The position numbers and the translations under genes were made by a program. The notes under the pieces are model-generated. The model ran no database searches and was not told the origin of the DNA. It saw nothing but the letters and a program-made list of their open reading frames with translations. From a virus: a stretch of DNA of 37,157 nucleotides. Each line of letters starts with the position of its first letter. Position 1 is the first letter of the stretch. Below are positions 31,140 through 37,157 of the stretch, piece after piece. The DNA lies in IMG/VR virus record IMGVR_UViG_3300035660_000041, positions 1 to 37,157 of that record. One strand, given 5' to 3'.

Positions 31140-31316
31140 ATGCAAGAAAGCCAGAATGAAACCATTATCCACATTCGGATTGACCTTGTGGGAGAAAAGG
31201 CCTCCAGATTCAAGCAACTGCGGAAGAAACGTGGGTTGACCTATAACTCAGAACTTTTCAGAGCTTTGGTGAAAGAGGCTGAAGATCGAGAACTAGGACC
31301 AATAAAGGAGGCTTAG
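31140..31316 (+). CDS. Ribbon-helix-helix regulator, short form (58 aa)
   Basis: ATG 31140 begins a 58-residue protein: IHIRIDLVGEKASRFKQLRK, then RGLTYNSELFRALVKEAE. This is an RHH domain alone, paralogous to the N-terminus of the divergent protein. It is the first gene of the plus-strand operon. As in Cro/CI-type pairs it may compete with its relative for the GTGCGA sites (inference). Its 3' end carries AAAGGAGG for the next gene. Confidence 0.7.
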   Translation: MQESQNETIIHIRIDLVGEKASRFKQLRKKRGLTYNSELFRALVKEAEDRELGPIKEA

Positions 31317-31318
31317 TT

Positions 31319-31411
31319 TTGGTTTCTTTTGACAAAGCCGTGAAGGTCATTCATGAATTGGCTGTTGAAACCCGCAAACTGTTGAAGAAATCAGGGAAAA
31401 CGGAGGCCTAG
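31319..31411 (+). CDS. Possible 30-aa microprotein
   Basis: TTG 31319 follows AAAGGAGG by 8 bp. The peptide is amphipathic and helical (FDKAVKVIHELAVETRKLLK). The strong ribosome site and the close fit between neighbours support coding, but size makes it doubtful. Function unknown. Confidence 0.4.
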   Translation: MVSFDKAVKVIHELAVETRKLLKKSGKTEA

Positions 31412-31413
31412 AG

Positions 31414-31581
31414 ATGGCTTGCCCTAAATGTGGAAGCTTGGAAATTGAAGCGTTGACTACGATTGATTTGGTTGACAGTTTCCCAGAAGGCGAATTGACG
31501 CTTGCGGAGTTTGGCTGTTTACGATGTGGAGAATTGTTCATTCAGCAAAGATGGATAGAACGACCGCGACCGGAGGCATAG
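31414..31581 (+). CDS. Zinc-ribbon microprotein (55 aa)
   Basis: MACPKCGSLEIEAL ... FGCLRCGELF is a complete four-Cys zinc ribbon (CPKC and CLRC about 30 residues apart), followed by a basic tail (RWIERPRPEA). ATG 31414 is 2 bp after the preceding stop, with ACGGAGG upstream. Archaeal viruses often carry such ribbons as transcription regulators or adaptors; the partner is unknown. Confidence 0.6.
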   Translation: MACPKCGSLEIEALTTIDLVDSFPEGELTLAEFGCLRCGELFIQQRWIERPRPEA

Positions 31582-31584
31582 AGC

Positions 31585-31725
31585 ATGGAGTTTAACAATA
31601 ATTCTTGGCGTGGTCACATGACGGCGAAGGGTGCTTTGAAACTCGCCTACATTACTAAAGAAGAATTTGTGGCTTGGCGTAAAGAGGCGAAAGTGCGAGC
31701 AAAAATGGAGGGGCATTTAGAGTGA
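31585..31725 (+). CDS. Small basic protein (46 aa)
   Basis: ATG 31585 sits 3 bp after the previous stop, with GGAGG in the end of that gene. The sequence (SWRGHMTAKGALKLAYITKE, then RKEAKVRAKMEGHLE) is basic and helical. It overlaps the next gene by GTGA. A copy of GTGCGA occurs at 31693 inside the gene, perhaps by chance. No family recognised. Confidence 0.5.
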   Translation: MEFNNNSWRGHMTAKGALKLAYITKEEFVAWRKEAKVRAKMEGHLE

Positions 31726-31955
31726 TCGAAGTTGACATGCAAGTTAAAGCGCATAGTAGCGGTGAAACTGACGAAAAAGACGAGTGGTTCAGTGTTACCC
31801 TGGTAGGTTCAAGCACCGCCCTCCTCGAAGTATCCAACTTTAAACTGACATTGAAGAGCGAGAAACAATCATTGTTCGCCTCGTATCCAATCGGCAAAAT
31901 GGTGTCCTTGAAGCTTCATGATCCTCAACGAAAACTGACGGAGGGCCCTAGATGA
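31722..31955 (+). CDS. Small beta-rich protein (77 aa)
   Basis: GTG start overlapping the previous stop. Alternating strands (IEVDMQVKAHSS, EWFSVTLVGSSTALLEVSNF, KLTLKSEKQSLF) suggest a small beta barrel or a single-strand-DNA-binding-like fold, but no family could be named. Coupled to the repeat-bearing gene downstream by an ATGA overlap. Confidence 0.55.
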   Translation: MIEVDMQVKAHSSGETDEKDEWFSVTLVGSSTALLEVSNFKLTLKSEKQSLFASYPIGKMVSLKLHDPQRKLTEGPR

Positions 31956-32779
31956 ACAGATATTATAAGTTGGCTAGACCTGACGGCTTCGACTTTCATA
32001 CAGGCCGTACAATCAATTATCGTGAGAGTATCGGCAAAACAGTGAAGTGCCCCAAGCCGAAGCGTCACTTTGAGAATTGGCTGAAAACCACTGATCTTTG
32101 CAGTGACACTGTTCTTCATGCATGCGTAAATCCGAATGACTGTTTTGTCGCCGCAAAAATGCCGTGCAGCGCCTACATAGTCGAAGGAAAACCAGTGGTG
32201 AAAGATGAAAACAAATGTGGTTTCAAGAAGTTTTTTGTAGTGGAAGAGATCCCGCAGGAGAACCTGGACGAAGTTTTCGGCTGGAAATACAGTGAAACAT
32301 GCGATCCATTAAACCCGTTCAAAATCAGGGCACCTAGGATGATCACTAATGTACAGATTGACCTTTTGCGGAACTGGGCTTCAGTCAGGGGTTCAGTCTG
32401 GGCTTCAGTCGGGGATTCAGTCTGGGCTTCAGTCTGGGCTTCAGTCAGGGATTCAGTCTGGGCTTCAGTCGGGGCTTCAGTCTGGGCTTCAGTCAGGGAT
32501 TCAGTCGGGGCTTCAGTCTGGGCTTCAGTCTGGGCTTCAGTCAGGGATTCAGTCTGGGCTTCAGTCAGGGATTCAGAAGCTGCCTACATCGGAACGCTGT
32601 TTCCTTCAATCAAAAAATGGCAGTACATCAACCATGACGAAGGTATCTATCCATATCAGTCATGCATCGATCTCTTGCGCCAAGGTCTAGTTCCATCATA
32701 CGAGAGAGAAAAATGGCGGTTGCATGCTGGACCCGACGGGCATGTTGTCTATGAGGTAGCAAGGACGGATTTGAAATGA
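31952..32779 (+). CDS. Protein with 16 tandem SVxx tetrapeptide repeats
   Basis: 275 residues. The N-terminal domain (PDGFDFHTGRTINYRESIGK, then CPKPKRHF, LCSDTVLHACVNPNDCFVAA, PCSAYIVEGK, KCGFKKFFVVEE) has six or more Cys and His and a regular spacing that suggests a folded metal-binding unit. Residues about 143-207 are a run of Ser-Val-Trp-Ala, Ser-Val-Arg-Asp and related tetrapeptides encoded by 12-bp units. A C-terminal domain (GTLFPSIKKWQYINHDEG ... SCIDLLRQGLVPSYE) closes it. Similar SVxx arrays occur in other hypothetical viral or microbial proteins by memory; function not known. Followed by ATGA overlap. Confidence 0.65.
   Translation: MNRYYKLARPDGFDFHTGRTINYRESIGKTVKCPKPKRHFENWLKTTDLCSDTVLHACVNPNDCFVAAKMPCSAYIVEGKPVVKDENKCGFKKFFVVEEIPQENLDEVFGWKYSETCDPLNPFKIRAPRMITNVQIDLLRNWASVRGSVWASVGDSVWASVWASVRDSVWASVGASVWASVRDSVGASVWASVWASVRDSVWASVRDSEAAYIGTLFPSIKKWQYINHDEGIYPYQSCIDLLRQGLVPSYEREKWRLHAGPDGHVVYEVARTDLK
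32380..32576 (+). repeat. 16-copy 12-bp in-frame tandem repeat (TTCAGTCnGGGn)
   Basis: Sixteen exact-length units from 32380 to 32571 plus a partial unit. Ten of the twelve bases never change, synonymous positions included; only the first base of codon 3 (T, A or G: Trp, Arg, Gly) and the second base of codon 4 (C, A or G: Ala, Asp, Gly) vary. Order of codon 3-4 pairs: RG WA GD WA WA RD WA GA WA RD GA WA WA RD WA RD. All three plus-strand frames are open through the array. Confidence 0.95.
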
Positions 32780-33231
32780 GCCTAAAACTCCCGCTCGATT
32801 TTGCCAAGAAGATTGCTGATCGTCACTTCAAGCATTGGGCAGACCTGAATGACGAGGGCAAGAAACTGTACGGAAAAATCTGGGAAAACGGAACCGTTCC
32901 AGTCGTATCAATGATTCCGACATGGTGCGCAATCGAAGGAAAACCAGAGCAATGTTACCTGATTTATCATGAAGAAATGACACCTGAACAAATCAGTATG
33001 ATGATCGACATGTTGGCCATCCGTTTCGGAGCACCAAAATCTGCAGTTGCGGATGAAATGAAAAAGAATCGTCTACCTCTTCGAGCAAAATACGTTGGGG
33101 GTGCTGGCACAAATCAGATAGGATTATTCTTGCCCGATTTCCCCGATGAAGATGAGGATGAAGAGAATTGTGGCGACTATGATCCTGAATGGGACGATGA
33201 AGAGCCGCCTTTTGGAGATGACCAACCATGA
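32776..33231 (+). CDS. Paralogue P1 with acidic tail
   Basis: 151 residues. The N-terminus MSLKLPLDFAKKIADRHF nearly equals that of the ParB-like protein downstream. The core (LNDEGKKLYGKIWENGTVPV ... YLIYHEEMTPEQISMMIDML, RFGAPKSAVADEM, RLPLRAKYV) is paralogous to the protein at 34714-35013. The last 35 residues are almost all Asp/Glu, as in DNA mimics or histone-chaperone-like tails. Function unknown; it flanks the ParB-like gene and may work with it. Confidence 0.6.
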   Translation: MSLKLPLDFAKKIADRHFKHWADLNDEGKKLYGKIWENGTVPVVSMIPTWCAIEGKPEQCYLIYHEEMTPEQISMMIDMLAIRFGAPKSAVADEMKKNRLPLRAKYVGGAGTNQIGLFLPDFPDEDEDEENCGDYDPEWDDEEPPFGDDQP

Positions 33232-34397
33232 GTTTGAAGTTGCCCTCTGATTTTGCCAAGAAAATCGCGGAGACCCTCACCATCAAAACCGAGGTTATCG
33301 AACAGCTCTTTGACATTGAAGAACGGAAAGACGGATATTTCTATGCTGCCTTGAAGTCGAAGCAATTCCTAGACAAATTTCAGTTCCGAGCCATGTGCAA
33401 ACTTGTGAAGGATCTCGGCGGTCAGGACTATTTGCAGGGTGCAAAGGCCTGGGCGGTGCCTGGACCTTTTGCAAAGAAGGGCGGCGTTACGCCTCAGAGC
33501 TCGTCTACATCACCCACTCCGTTTACACCTCCGTCTACACCTCCGTTTACACCTCTGCAAAAAGTTGAAAAGGGCCCTAACGACTTGGATGAAGAAATCG
33601 TTGAAAGTCTCAAAGGCTCCTCCAAGAAGATCGGCACCCTCTATCCTATCTTGGTTGATTCTTTCGGCAACACCATTGATGGTTTTCACCGGCGCAAAGC
33701 AAACCCGAATTGGCCAACACTCAAGGTTGATTATGTTTCTGATCCGTTGCAACTGGCTAAGGCTCGTTTGATTGCTAATGAACGCAGGAATGTTCCAGCT
33801 GAAGAGAAAAGGGCCGGGCTAGATCAGATTGCAAAGATGACAGGGTGGACTCCGAAACAGATTGCTGAGGACCTCGGATGGTCTGAAAAAACTGTCTATC
33901 GTTATCTGTCGACCGAATTCAAGGACGCTGAAAAATCGCAAGCAGGGAAGGCCGGAGGCGAAGCCATTGCAGAAGCGTATGAAAAAGCTGCTCTCAGCCT
34001 GAGACCAAAATCGGAAGATTCACTACAAGCAACAAAGCCTCAAGATATGACGGTTGGCAAAGCCAAGGAACTCCTCGATACGCCTGCAGGAAAAGAAGTG
34101 TTGGAAGACGCCTTGAAAGAGAGGCTTGCTGAGGGCCCCGGCAAAGAGCCGGGTGAAAGCGAGGATGAGGAACCCCTCTATGCTGACAGCATCAAATGGA
34201 AACCTGACAGTTCGGAATCCATTCCGAAAGCGCATGAACCTGGTAAGGAATCTATTCCGAGGCCTGCTAAGGTTGAACCATTGCTAACTGGCTACGAGTG
34301 GACTTGCCCTGAATGCGGCAAAAAATACGTCATCAACCACGTTGACTACCCCGGCAGCGACATACATAAACATGTTTTGGAGGCTTGCGGCGAATGA
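33228..34397 (+). CDS. ParB-like DNA-binding protein with zinc finger C-terminus
   Basis: 389 residues. Residues 1-80 form an extra domain with the MSLKLPSDFAKKIA leader; a Pro/Thr linker (about 90-110) follows. LYPILVDSFGNTIDGFHRRKA (about 138-158) is the ParB/sulfiredoxin-like box with its R-R signature; WTPKQIAEDLGWSEKTVYRYL (about 207-227) is the KorB-type helix-turn-helix. The end carries CPECGKKYVINHV ... IHKH, a zinc finger. ParB-type proteins centre on a DNA site for partition or act as gene regulators; no ParA is present in the window. Likely role: episome maintenance or control. Confidence 0.75.
   Translation: MSLKLPSDFAKKIAETLTIKTEVIEQLFDIEERKDGYFYAALKSKQFLDKFQFRAMCKLVKDLGGQDYLQGAKAWAVPGPFAKKGGVTPQSSSTSPTPFTPPSTPPFTPLQKVEKGPNDLDEEIVESLKGSSKKIGTLYPILVDSFGNTIDGFHRRKANPNWPTLKVDYVSDPLQLAKARLIANERRNVPAEEKRAGLDQIAKMTGWTPKQIAEDLGWSEKTVYRYLSTEFKDAEKSQAGKAGGEAIAEAYEKAALSLRPKSEDSLQATKPQDMTVGKAKELLDTPAGKEVLEDALKERLAEGPGKEPGESEDEEPLYADSIKWKPDSSESIPKAHEPGKESIPRPAKVEPLLTGYEWTCPECGKKYVINHVDYPGSDIHKHVLEACGE
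33519..33554 (+). repeat. Three 12-bp tandem repeats in the ParB-like gene linker
   Basis: CCGTTTACACCT, CCGTCTACACCT, CCGTTTACACCT encode the linker PFTPPSTPPFTP. The unit has the same length as the SVxx array 1 kb upstream but a different sequence. Likely slippage in a disordered linker. Confidence 0.8.
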
Positions 34398-34717
34398 GTC
34401 TACGGTATCTCTACCGAAAGATTCCTCAGAGCAACCGAAGATGTAGCTATTATCGTTGTCCCCGCAAAAGTATTCGTCGCAACATTGACCTAGATAAAAA
34501 CGGACGAATCTATCATCATGGCTGTTTGATGGATGCGTTAGACGAACAGCATGAATGTCTAGAATGCTTCAGCAGTTTTGACGGTACTGAGACTTCGTTT
34601 GAGACTCAACAAATTGCGGATGGAGACTACATGACTGAAAGACTTCGACCTCTATGTCCTCATTGTGGCTCTTCAAACTTGAAGGGATTGAGTCAGGTAG
34701 GAGTGATAGAAACATGA
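34394..34717 (+). CDS. Double zinc-finger protein (107 aa)
   Basis: ATG 34394 overlaps the ParB-like stop (ATGA). Cys pattern: CSYYRC, then HHGC, HECLEC, and CPHC, enough for two zinc sites, with a basic N-terminus (RYLYRKIPQSNRRC). It overlaps the next gene by 4 bp. Acts perhaps as a nucleic-acid adaptor; no family recognised. Confidence 0.6.
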   Translation: MSLRYLYRKIPQSNRRCSYYRCPRKSIRRNIDLDKNGRIYHHGCLMDALDEQHECLECFSSFDGTETSFETQQIADGDYMTERLRPLCPHCGSSNLKGLSQVGVIET

Positions 34718-35013
34718 AAGCATTGCTGAATGATGAAGGAAAGAAGATCTGGGGTTTTGTCTTCCCGAACGGTGGAGTGCCAGTTAAGGGAATTTCGTCT
34801 TATGAGGCAGATGTCGAAGGGAAGGGCAAAATGGAAGTCTACCTGGTGGATTGGGCAGCTCTCAGCGAAGAGGAGAGAGATCTGATCCTTGACCACTTGA
34901 AGAGTAGATTTGGAGATTCAAAGGAAACAGTTGAAACTGAAATCTTGAAAAGCGGCTTGCCTCTGAGAGCATGCCTTGTTTCTTGCGTTTCAATTCCACT
35001 AAGATTCTTCTGA
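34714..35013 (+). CDS. Paralogue P2 of the protein at 32776-33231
   Basis: 99 residues from ATG 34714 overlapping the previous stop. LNDEGKKIWGFVFPNGGVPV, EGKGKMEVYLVDWAALSEEE, RFGDSKETVETEI and GLPLRACLV match the P1 core position by position. It lacks the LKLP leader and the acidic tail of P1. The pair brackets the ParB-like and zinc-finger genes. Function unknown; conservation of the core after divergence indicates both are real and used. Confidence 0.65.
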   Translation: MKALLNDEGKKIWGFVFPNGGVPVKGISSYEADVEGKGKMEVYLVDWAALSEEERDLILDHLKSRFGDSKETVETEILKSGLPLRACLVSCVSIPLRFF

Positions 35014-35027
35014 GGTGTGATTGAAAC

Positions 35028-36068
35028 ATGATTTCGATTGAAGAGTTGAAGCAGCATTACCCAAACATCATAGACGTTAAACCACACGGTTGGTGCATCG
35101 TGGTTCCCGGCGACAAGTTTGATCCTGACTGGGAATTTCAACTTGAAGATCAAGGTTTCAAAGTATATCTTGTCGAATTGAATCGGAGGTCAGTTGCTCT
35201 TGTTTCACTCGCTAAGAAAGCGGGTGAGGGCTCTGAAAAAGTCGTGTACACTCCGCCTCCGAAGGCGACAGTTGAAAAGATAGATCCAGAATCCGAACCT
35301 ATTTTGAAGCAACCTAGCAAACATAAGAGGGGCGGCAAAATAATTCCGTGGACGCAACAAGAAACTGAACCCCTCTTAAGCGAGTGGCCTTTAGTACGCG
35401 GGACGGTCGTGGAGAAAGCGGCAAGTCTCATGTCATTGTTTCCAGGTAGAACGCCTAAAGGTATTGAACTTCGTTACCGCAAAATTACACGATCAGCCGA
35501 AAATCCACGAGAACCGAGGCGGAGGGGTCGTGGAAAAGACTGGTCTGACGGAGACGTTGAGAAACTCGTCAATCTCTGGAATGGTCCAATGACTAAAAGC
35601 GAGATTGAAAAGGCGTTTCCAGGTCGCACATCAAAAAGTGTCAGAATGGTTCTTACTCGACTTAGGAAAGCAGGCAGAATCCAAAAGAGGCAGCCAGGGC
35701 CCAGAAAGAGGATCCAGAAGGCACAGCAGCCTCTCAAAGAACTTCATGTATCAAGTAAACCTGAAAAAGTCTTCATGACATCAAAGGAAGAGGTAGAAAA
35801 AGTAGAGCAGCCCCTCGAAACGAGCCCTACCACGCCTTCTGATTTGAAGAGACTCACCTTAGTCCTCGACAGCCTAGTCACAGTTGTTGATAAACTTGGT
35901 TGCCAAGCAATCATGCAAGCACTCGAAATCAAAGAGTTAAACAAGCAGGATTTCAAGATTCCATTCGTTATCTGGGATGCATACGCTGACGCATTGCTCG
36001 AGACAGAGAAAGAAAACAGAGACCGATTCAGGGACAAGGTCCACAAACTTCTGGAGGCTTCTGAATAA
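35028..36068 (+). CDS. Two-SANT/Myb-like DNA-binding protein
   Basis: 346 residues. After an N-terminal alpha/beta domain (about 1-65), two tryptophan-anchored helical repeats follow: PWTQQETEPLLSEWP ... FPGRTPKGIELRYRKI (about 104-150) and DWSDGDVEKLVNLWN ... FPGRTSKSVRMVLTRLRK (about 165-210). The shared F-P-G-R-T-x-K-x-[IV] recognition helix is SANT/Myb-like. A basic linker and a C-terminal helical domain close it. With no polymerase or Rep recognised, this is one of the best candidates for an origin-binding protein; that is inference. Confidence 0.6.
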   Translation: MISIEELKQHYPNIIDVKPHGWCIVVPGDKFDPDWEFQLEDQGFKVYLVELNRRSVALVSLAKKAGEGSEKVVYTPPPKATVEKIDPESEPILKQPSKHKRGGKIIPWTQQETEPLLSEWPLVRGTVVEKAASLMSLFPGRTPKGIELRYRKITRSAENPREPRRRGRGKDWSDGDVEKLVNLWNGPMTKSEIEKAFPGRTSKSVRMVLTRLRKAGRIQKRQPGPRKRIQKAQQPLKELHVSSKPEKVFMTSKEEVEKVEQPLETSPTTPSDLKRLTLVLDSLVTVVDKLGCQAIMQALEIKELNKQDFKIPFVIWDAYADALLETEKENRDRFRDKVHKLLEASE

Positions 36069-36244
36069 TGGGAAGACCACGAAAGAATAGTCGTGCCAAC
36101 TGGCCTGATCCTTGCCTTCAGTATCCTGGAACCAATCAATCATGCGCCTACTTGTTGTGTCCAGAGCGTGATCAGCCAAGTTCGAAAGTGGAAAGTTGCG
36201 TTGTCAAAATAAACTGGTTCAAAGATCACAGTTTGAAGGGATAA
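36068..36244 (+). CDS. Cys-rich microprotein (58 aa)
   Basis: ATG overlaps the previous stop (TAATG). MGRPRKNSRANWPDPCLQYP is basic, followed by SCAYLLCPERDQ and SCVVKINW. Four Cys spaced C-x10-C-x4-C-x12-C can hold one zinc. The gene ends 3 bp before the methyltransferase ATG. Function unknown. Confidence 0.55.
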   Translation: MGRPRKNSRANWPDPCLQYPGTNQSCAYLLCPERDQPSSKVESCVVKINWFKDHSLKG

Positions 36245-36247
36245 AAA

Positions 36248-36868
36248 ATGGATACCGCGAAGTTGCTAGACCTTTGTTGTGGGCTAGGCGGATGGAGTAT
36301 AGGCTTCTATAGGGCAGGGTTTGACTGTACTGGCGTGGACATTCTTGACATTGGATATCCATATAAACTTGTGAAGATGGATCTCAAAGATTATCATCCG
36401 AATGAAGCTTTTGACGTTGTCGTTGCATCTCCTCCATGCACTGAATTTAGCACAATGGTCCGTCTTGCAGTCAGTAGAAGCCAACGTAAACCTGCAGACC
36501 CTGCTAAGGGCCTAGAGCTTGTCAAAGAAAGCATAAGGATAATTCAAGAGGTAAACCCGAAGTTTTGGGTATTGGAAAACGTGCAAGGCTCACTGCAACA
36601 TATTCAGCCATTGCTGGGACCGCCTGAAGTAATCATCAAGCCTTGGTATCTATGGGGAAAATTACCGCCGTTTCTGTTTCCGCAATCAAACTTTCCGACG
36701 AAAACAGATTTTCCAGTCGGCTCAGTTCGTGCTAAAGCGCACGATCAGTTAAACTCGGTCTTCGCGTTCAATCCATTGCGTTCTTTCTTTCGGGCAAAAA
36801 TTCCCCTTCCCCTCTCAGTTCCCCTTGGCAAAGCATGCTATGACAAACTAAAGGAGGAATCCTCTTGA
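36248..36868 (+). CDS. Short C5-cytosine methyltransferase-like protein
   Basis: 206 residues. Motif I LDLCCGLGGWSIGFYRAGF with CTGVD, motif IV SPPCTEFS with the catalytic Cys (C64), motif VI FWVLENV (residues 107-112). Motif X-like LGKACYDKL is at the end. The Q-x-R-x-R motif VIII and a normal target-recognition domain are absent; only about 70 residues lie between motif VI and the end. Such short forms occur in viral genomes and may modify DNA for protection or act on nucleotides. The stop overlaps the ATPase TTG start, with AAAGGAGGA just upstream. Confidence 0.75.
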   Translation: MDTAKLLDLCCGLGGWSIGFYRAGFDCTGVDILDIGYPYKLVKMDLKDYHPNEAFDVVVASPPCTEFSTMVRLAVSRSQRKPADPAKGLELVKESIRIIQEVNPKFWVLENVQGSLQHIQPLLGPPEVIIKPWYLWGKLPPFLFPQSNFPTKTDFPVGSVRAKAHDQLNSVFAFNPLRSFFRAKIPLPLSVPLGKACYDKLKEESS

Positions 36869-37157
36869 AGCTTCGTCTTTCCTCTGATTTCTTCGTTGAT
36901 ACAGACGACTACAAGCGTGAAGGCTTACGCTTCAGTATATTAGCAATGAGTGGCCATGGCAAAAGCAATGCGGCAGCGGACCTCGTTGAAGACGTCCTAG
37001 ACAACCACGCTCAAGTAATCATCATCGAACCTATTCCTGAATGGCACACTTTGAAAGCACGATACAACAACGTCGTCGTGATCGGCGGTCCCTATCAAGA
37101 TCTGCCTCTTGAACCCAGCTTCGCACATGAATATGTGCAGGCCGCCCTCGAGAAAGG
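36865..37157 (+). CDS. HerA/FtsK-like ATPase, N-terminal part (continues at base 128 of the window)
   Basis: TTG start 36865 overlaps the methyltransferase stop (TTGA) and follows AAAGGAGGA by about 7 bp, an excellent ribosome site. The first 62 or so residues contain the Walker A SGHGKSNA (about 29-36) after a LRLSSDFFVD leader that resembles the LKLP-DF leaders of P1 and the ParB-like protein. Bases 37031-37157 repeat 1-127, so the gene is one 508-residue reading frame on the circle. Confidence 0.88.
   Translation, partial: MKLRLSSDFFVDTDDYKREGLRFSILAMSGHGKSNAAADLVEDVLDNHAQVIIIEPIPEWHTLKARYNNVVVIGGPYQDLPLEPSFAHEYVQAALEK
37031..37157. repeat. Terminal overlap, right copy (circular contig)
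   Basis: Exact copy of bases 1-127. Removing one copy joins the ATPase N-terminus at the right end to its body at the left end without a frameshift (166 + 1361 nt = 509 codons including stop). Confidence 0.93.

Noticed and set aside
32380-32576. CRISPR array or origin iterons
   Set aside because: Units are contiguous 12-mers with no spacers, stay in frame inside a gene, and vary at just two coding positions.
32349-32690. Second open frame through the 12-bp repeat (LQSG/IQSG repeats)
   Set aside because: A 12-bp repeat without stops leaves all frames open. The main frame has folded domains on both sides and operon overlaps; this one does not.

Overview
This window is most likely one complete circular genome of an archaeal head-tailed virus (Caudoviricetes-type) or its plasmid-like provirus form. 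The last 127 bases repeat the first 127 exactly, so the unique circle is 37,030 bp, and one gene (a HerA-type ATPase) runs across the artificial junction. Virus: there is a full head module (small and large terminase, portal, minor-head zinc protein, DUF2213-type protease, scaffold, decoration protein, HK97/encapsulin-like capsid) plus neck, hub, fibre and spike genes. Archaeal host: TATA boxes of the TTTAAATA type lie about 25-40 bp before starts, there are GGTGA-type ribosome sites, ribbon-helix-helix and SpoVT/AbrB regulators, many small zinc-finger proteins and an archaeal-looking tyrosine recombinase. The exact host cannot be read from the sequence; an uncultured Thermoproteota/Bathyarchaeia-like or methanogen host is only a guess.

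Layout. (1) About 31.1 kb to 37.0 kb and on through 0-3.9 kb, plus strand: an early/replication operon with a ribbon-helix-helix regulator, zinc microproteins, a protein carrying a 16-copy SVxx tetrapeptide repeat, a ParB-like protein flanked by two paralogous small proteins, a two-SANT/Myb-like DNA-binding protein, a short C5-cytosine methyltransferase-like protein, the HerA-like ATPase, then a string of small regulators (RHH, AbrB, winged helix) and Cys-rich microproteins. (2) 4.0-28.6 kb, minus strand: one long, tightly overlapping late operon. In the order of transcription it holds small proteins, a two-TM protein, a TRAFAC-like GTPase, three signal-anchored exported proteins, terminases, portal, capsid genes, connector, two duplicated tail cassettes, spike, fibre, a fused neck protein, a very small tape-measure-like protein and the baseplate hub. 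(3) 28.8-30.0 kb plus: integrase. (4) 30.0-31.0 kb minus: a zinc-ribbon/PH-like protein and a second RHH regulator, divergent from the first across a 148-bp region packed with GTGCGA operator motifs.

How it works together (inference): the divergent RHH pair looks like a lysogeny/maintenance switch; ParB-like, SANT, HerA and methyltransferase proteins probably handle episome replication, partition and protection; the late operon builds a particle with a short tail bearing a clan-A glycosidase, a lectin/propeller adhesin and a beta-helix spike that act on host surface glycans. No DNA polymerase, helicase-primase, long tape measure, tail sheath or endolysin was recognised. The most novel-looking parts are the GTPase plus membrane-protein module at 24.5-28.6 kb, the SVxx repeat gene, the duplicated A-B-C tail cassettes, and two genes that seem to start at ATA codons overlapping the previous stop. 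No stretch longer than 300 bases lacks a gene. No tRNA, rRNA, CRISPR array or insertion sequence was seen.
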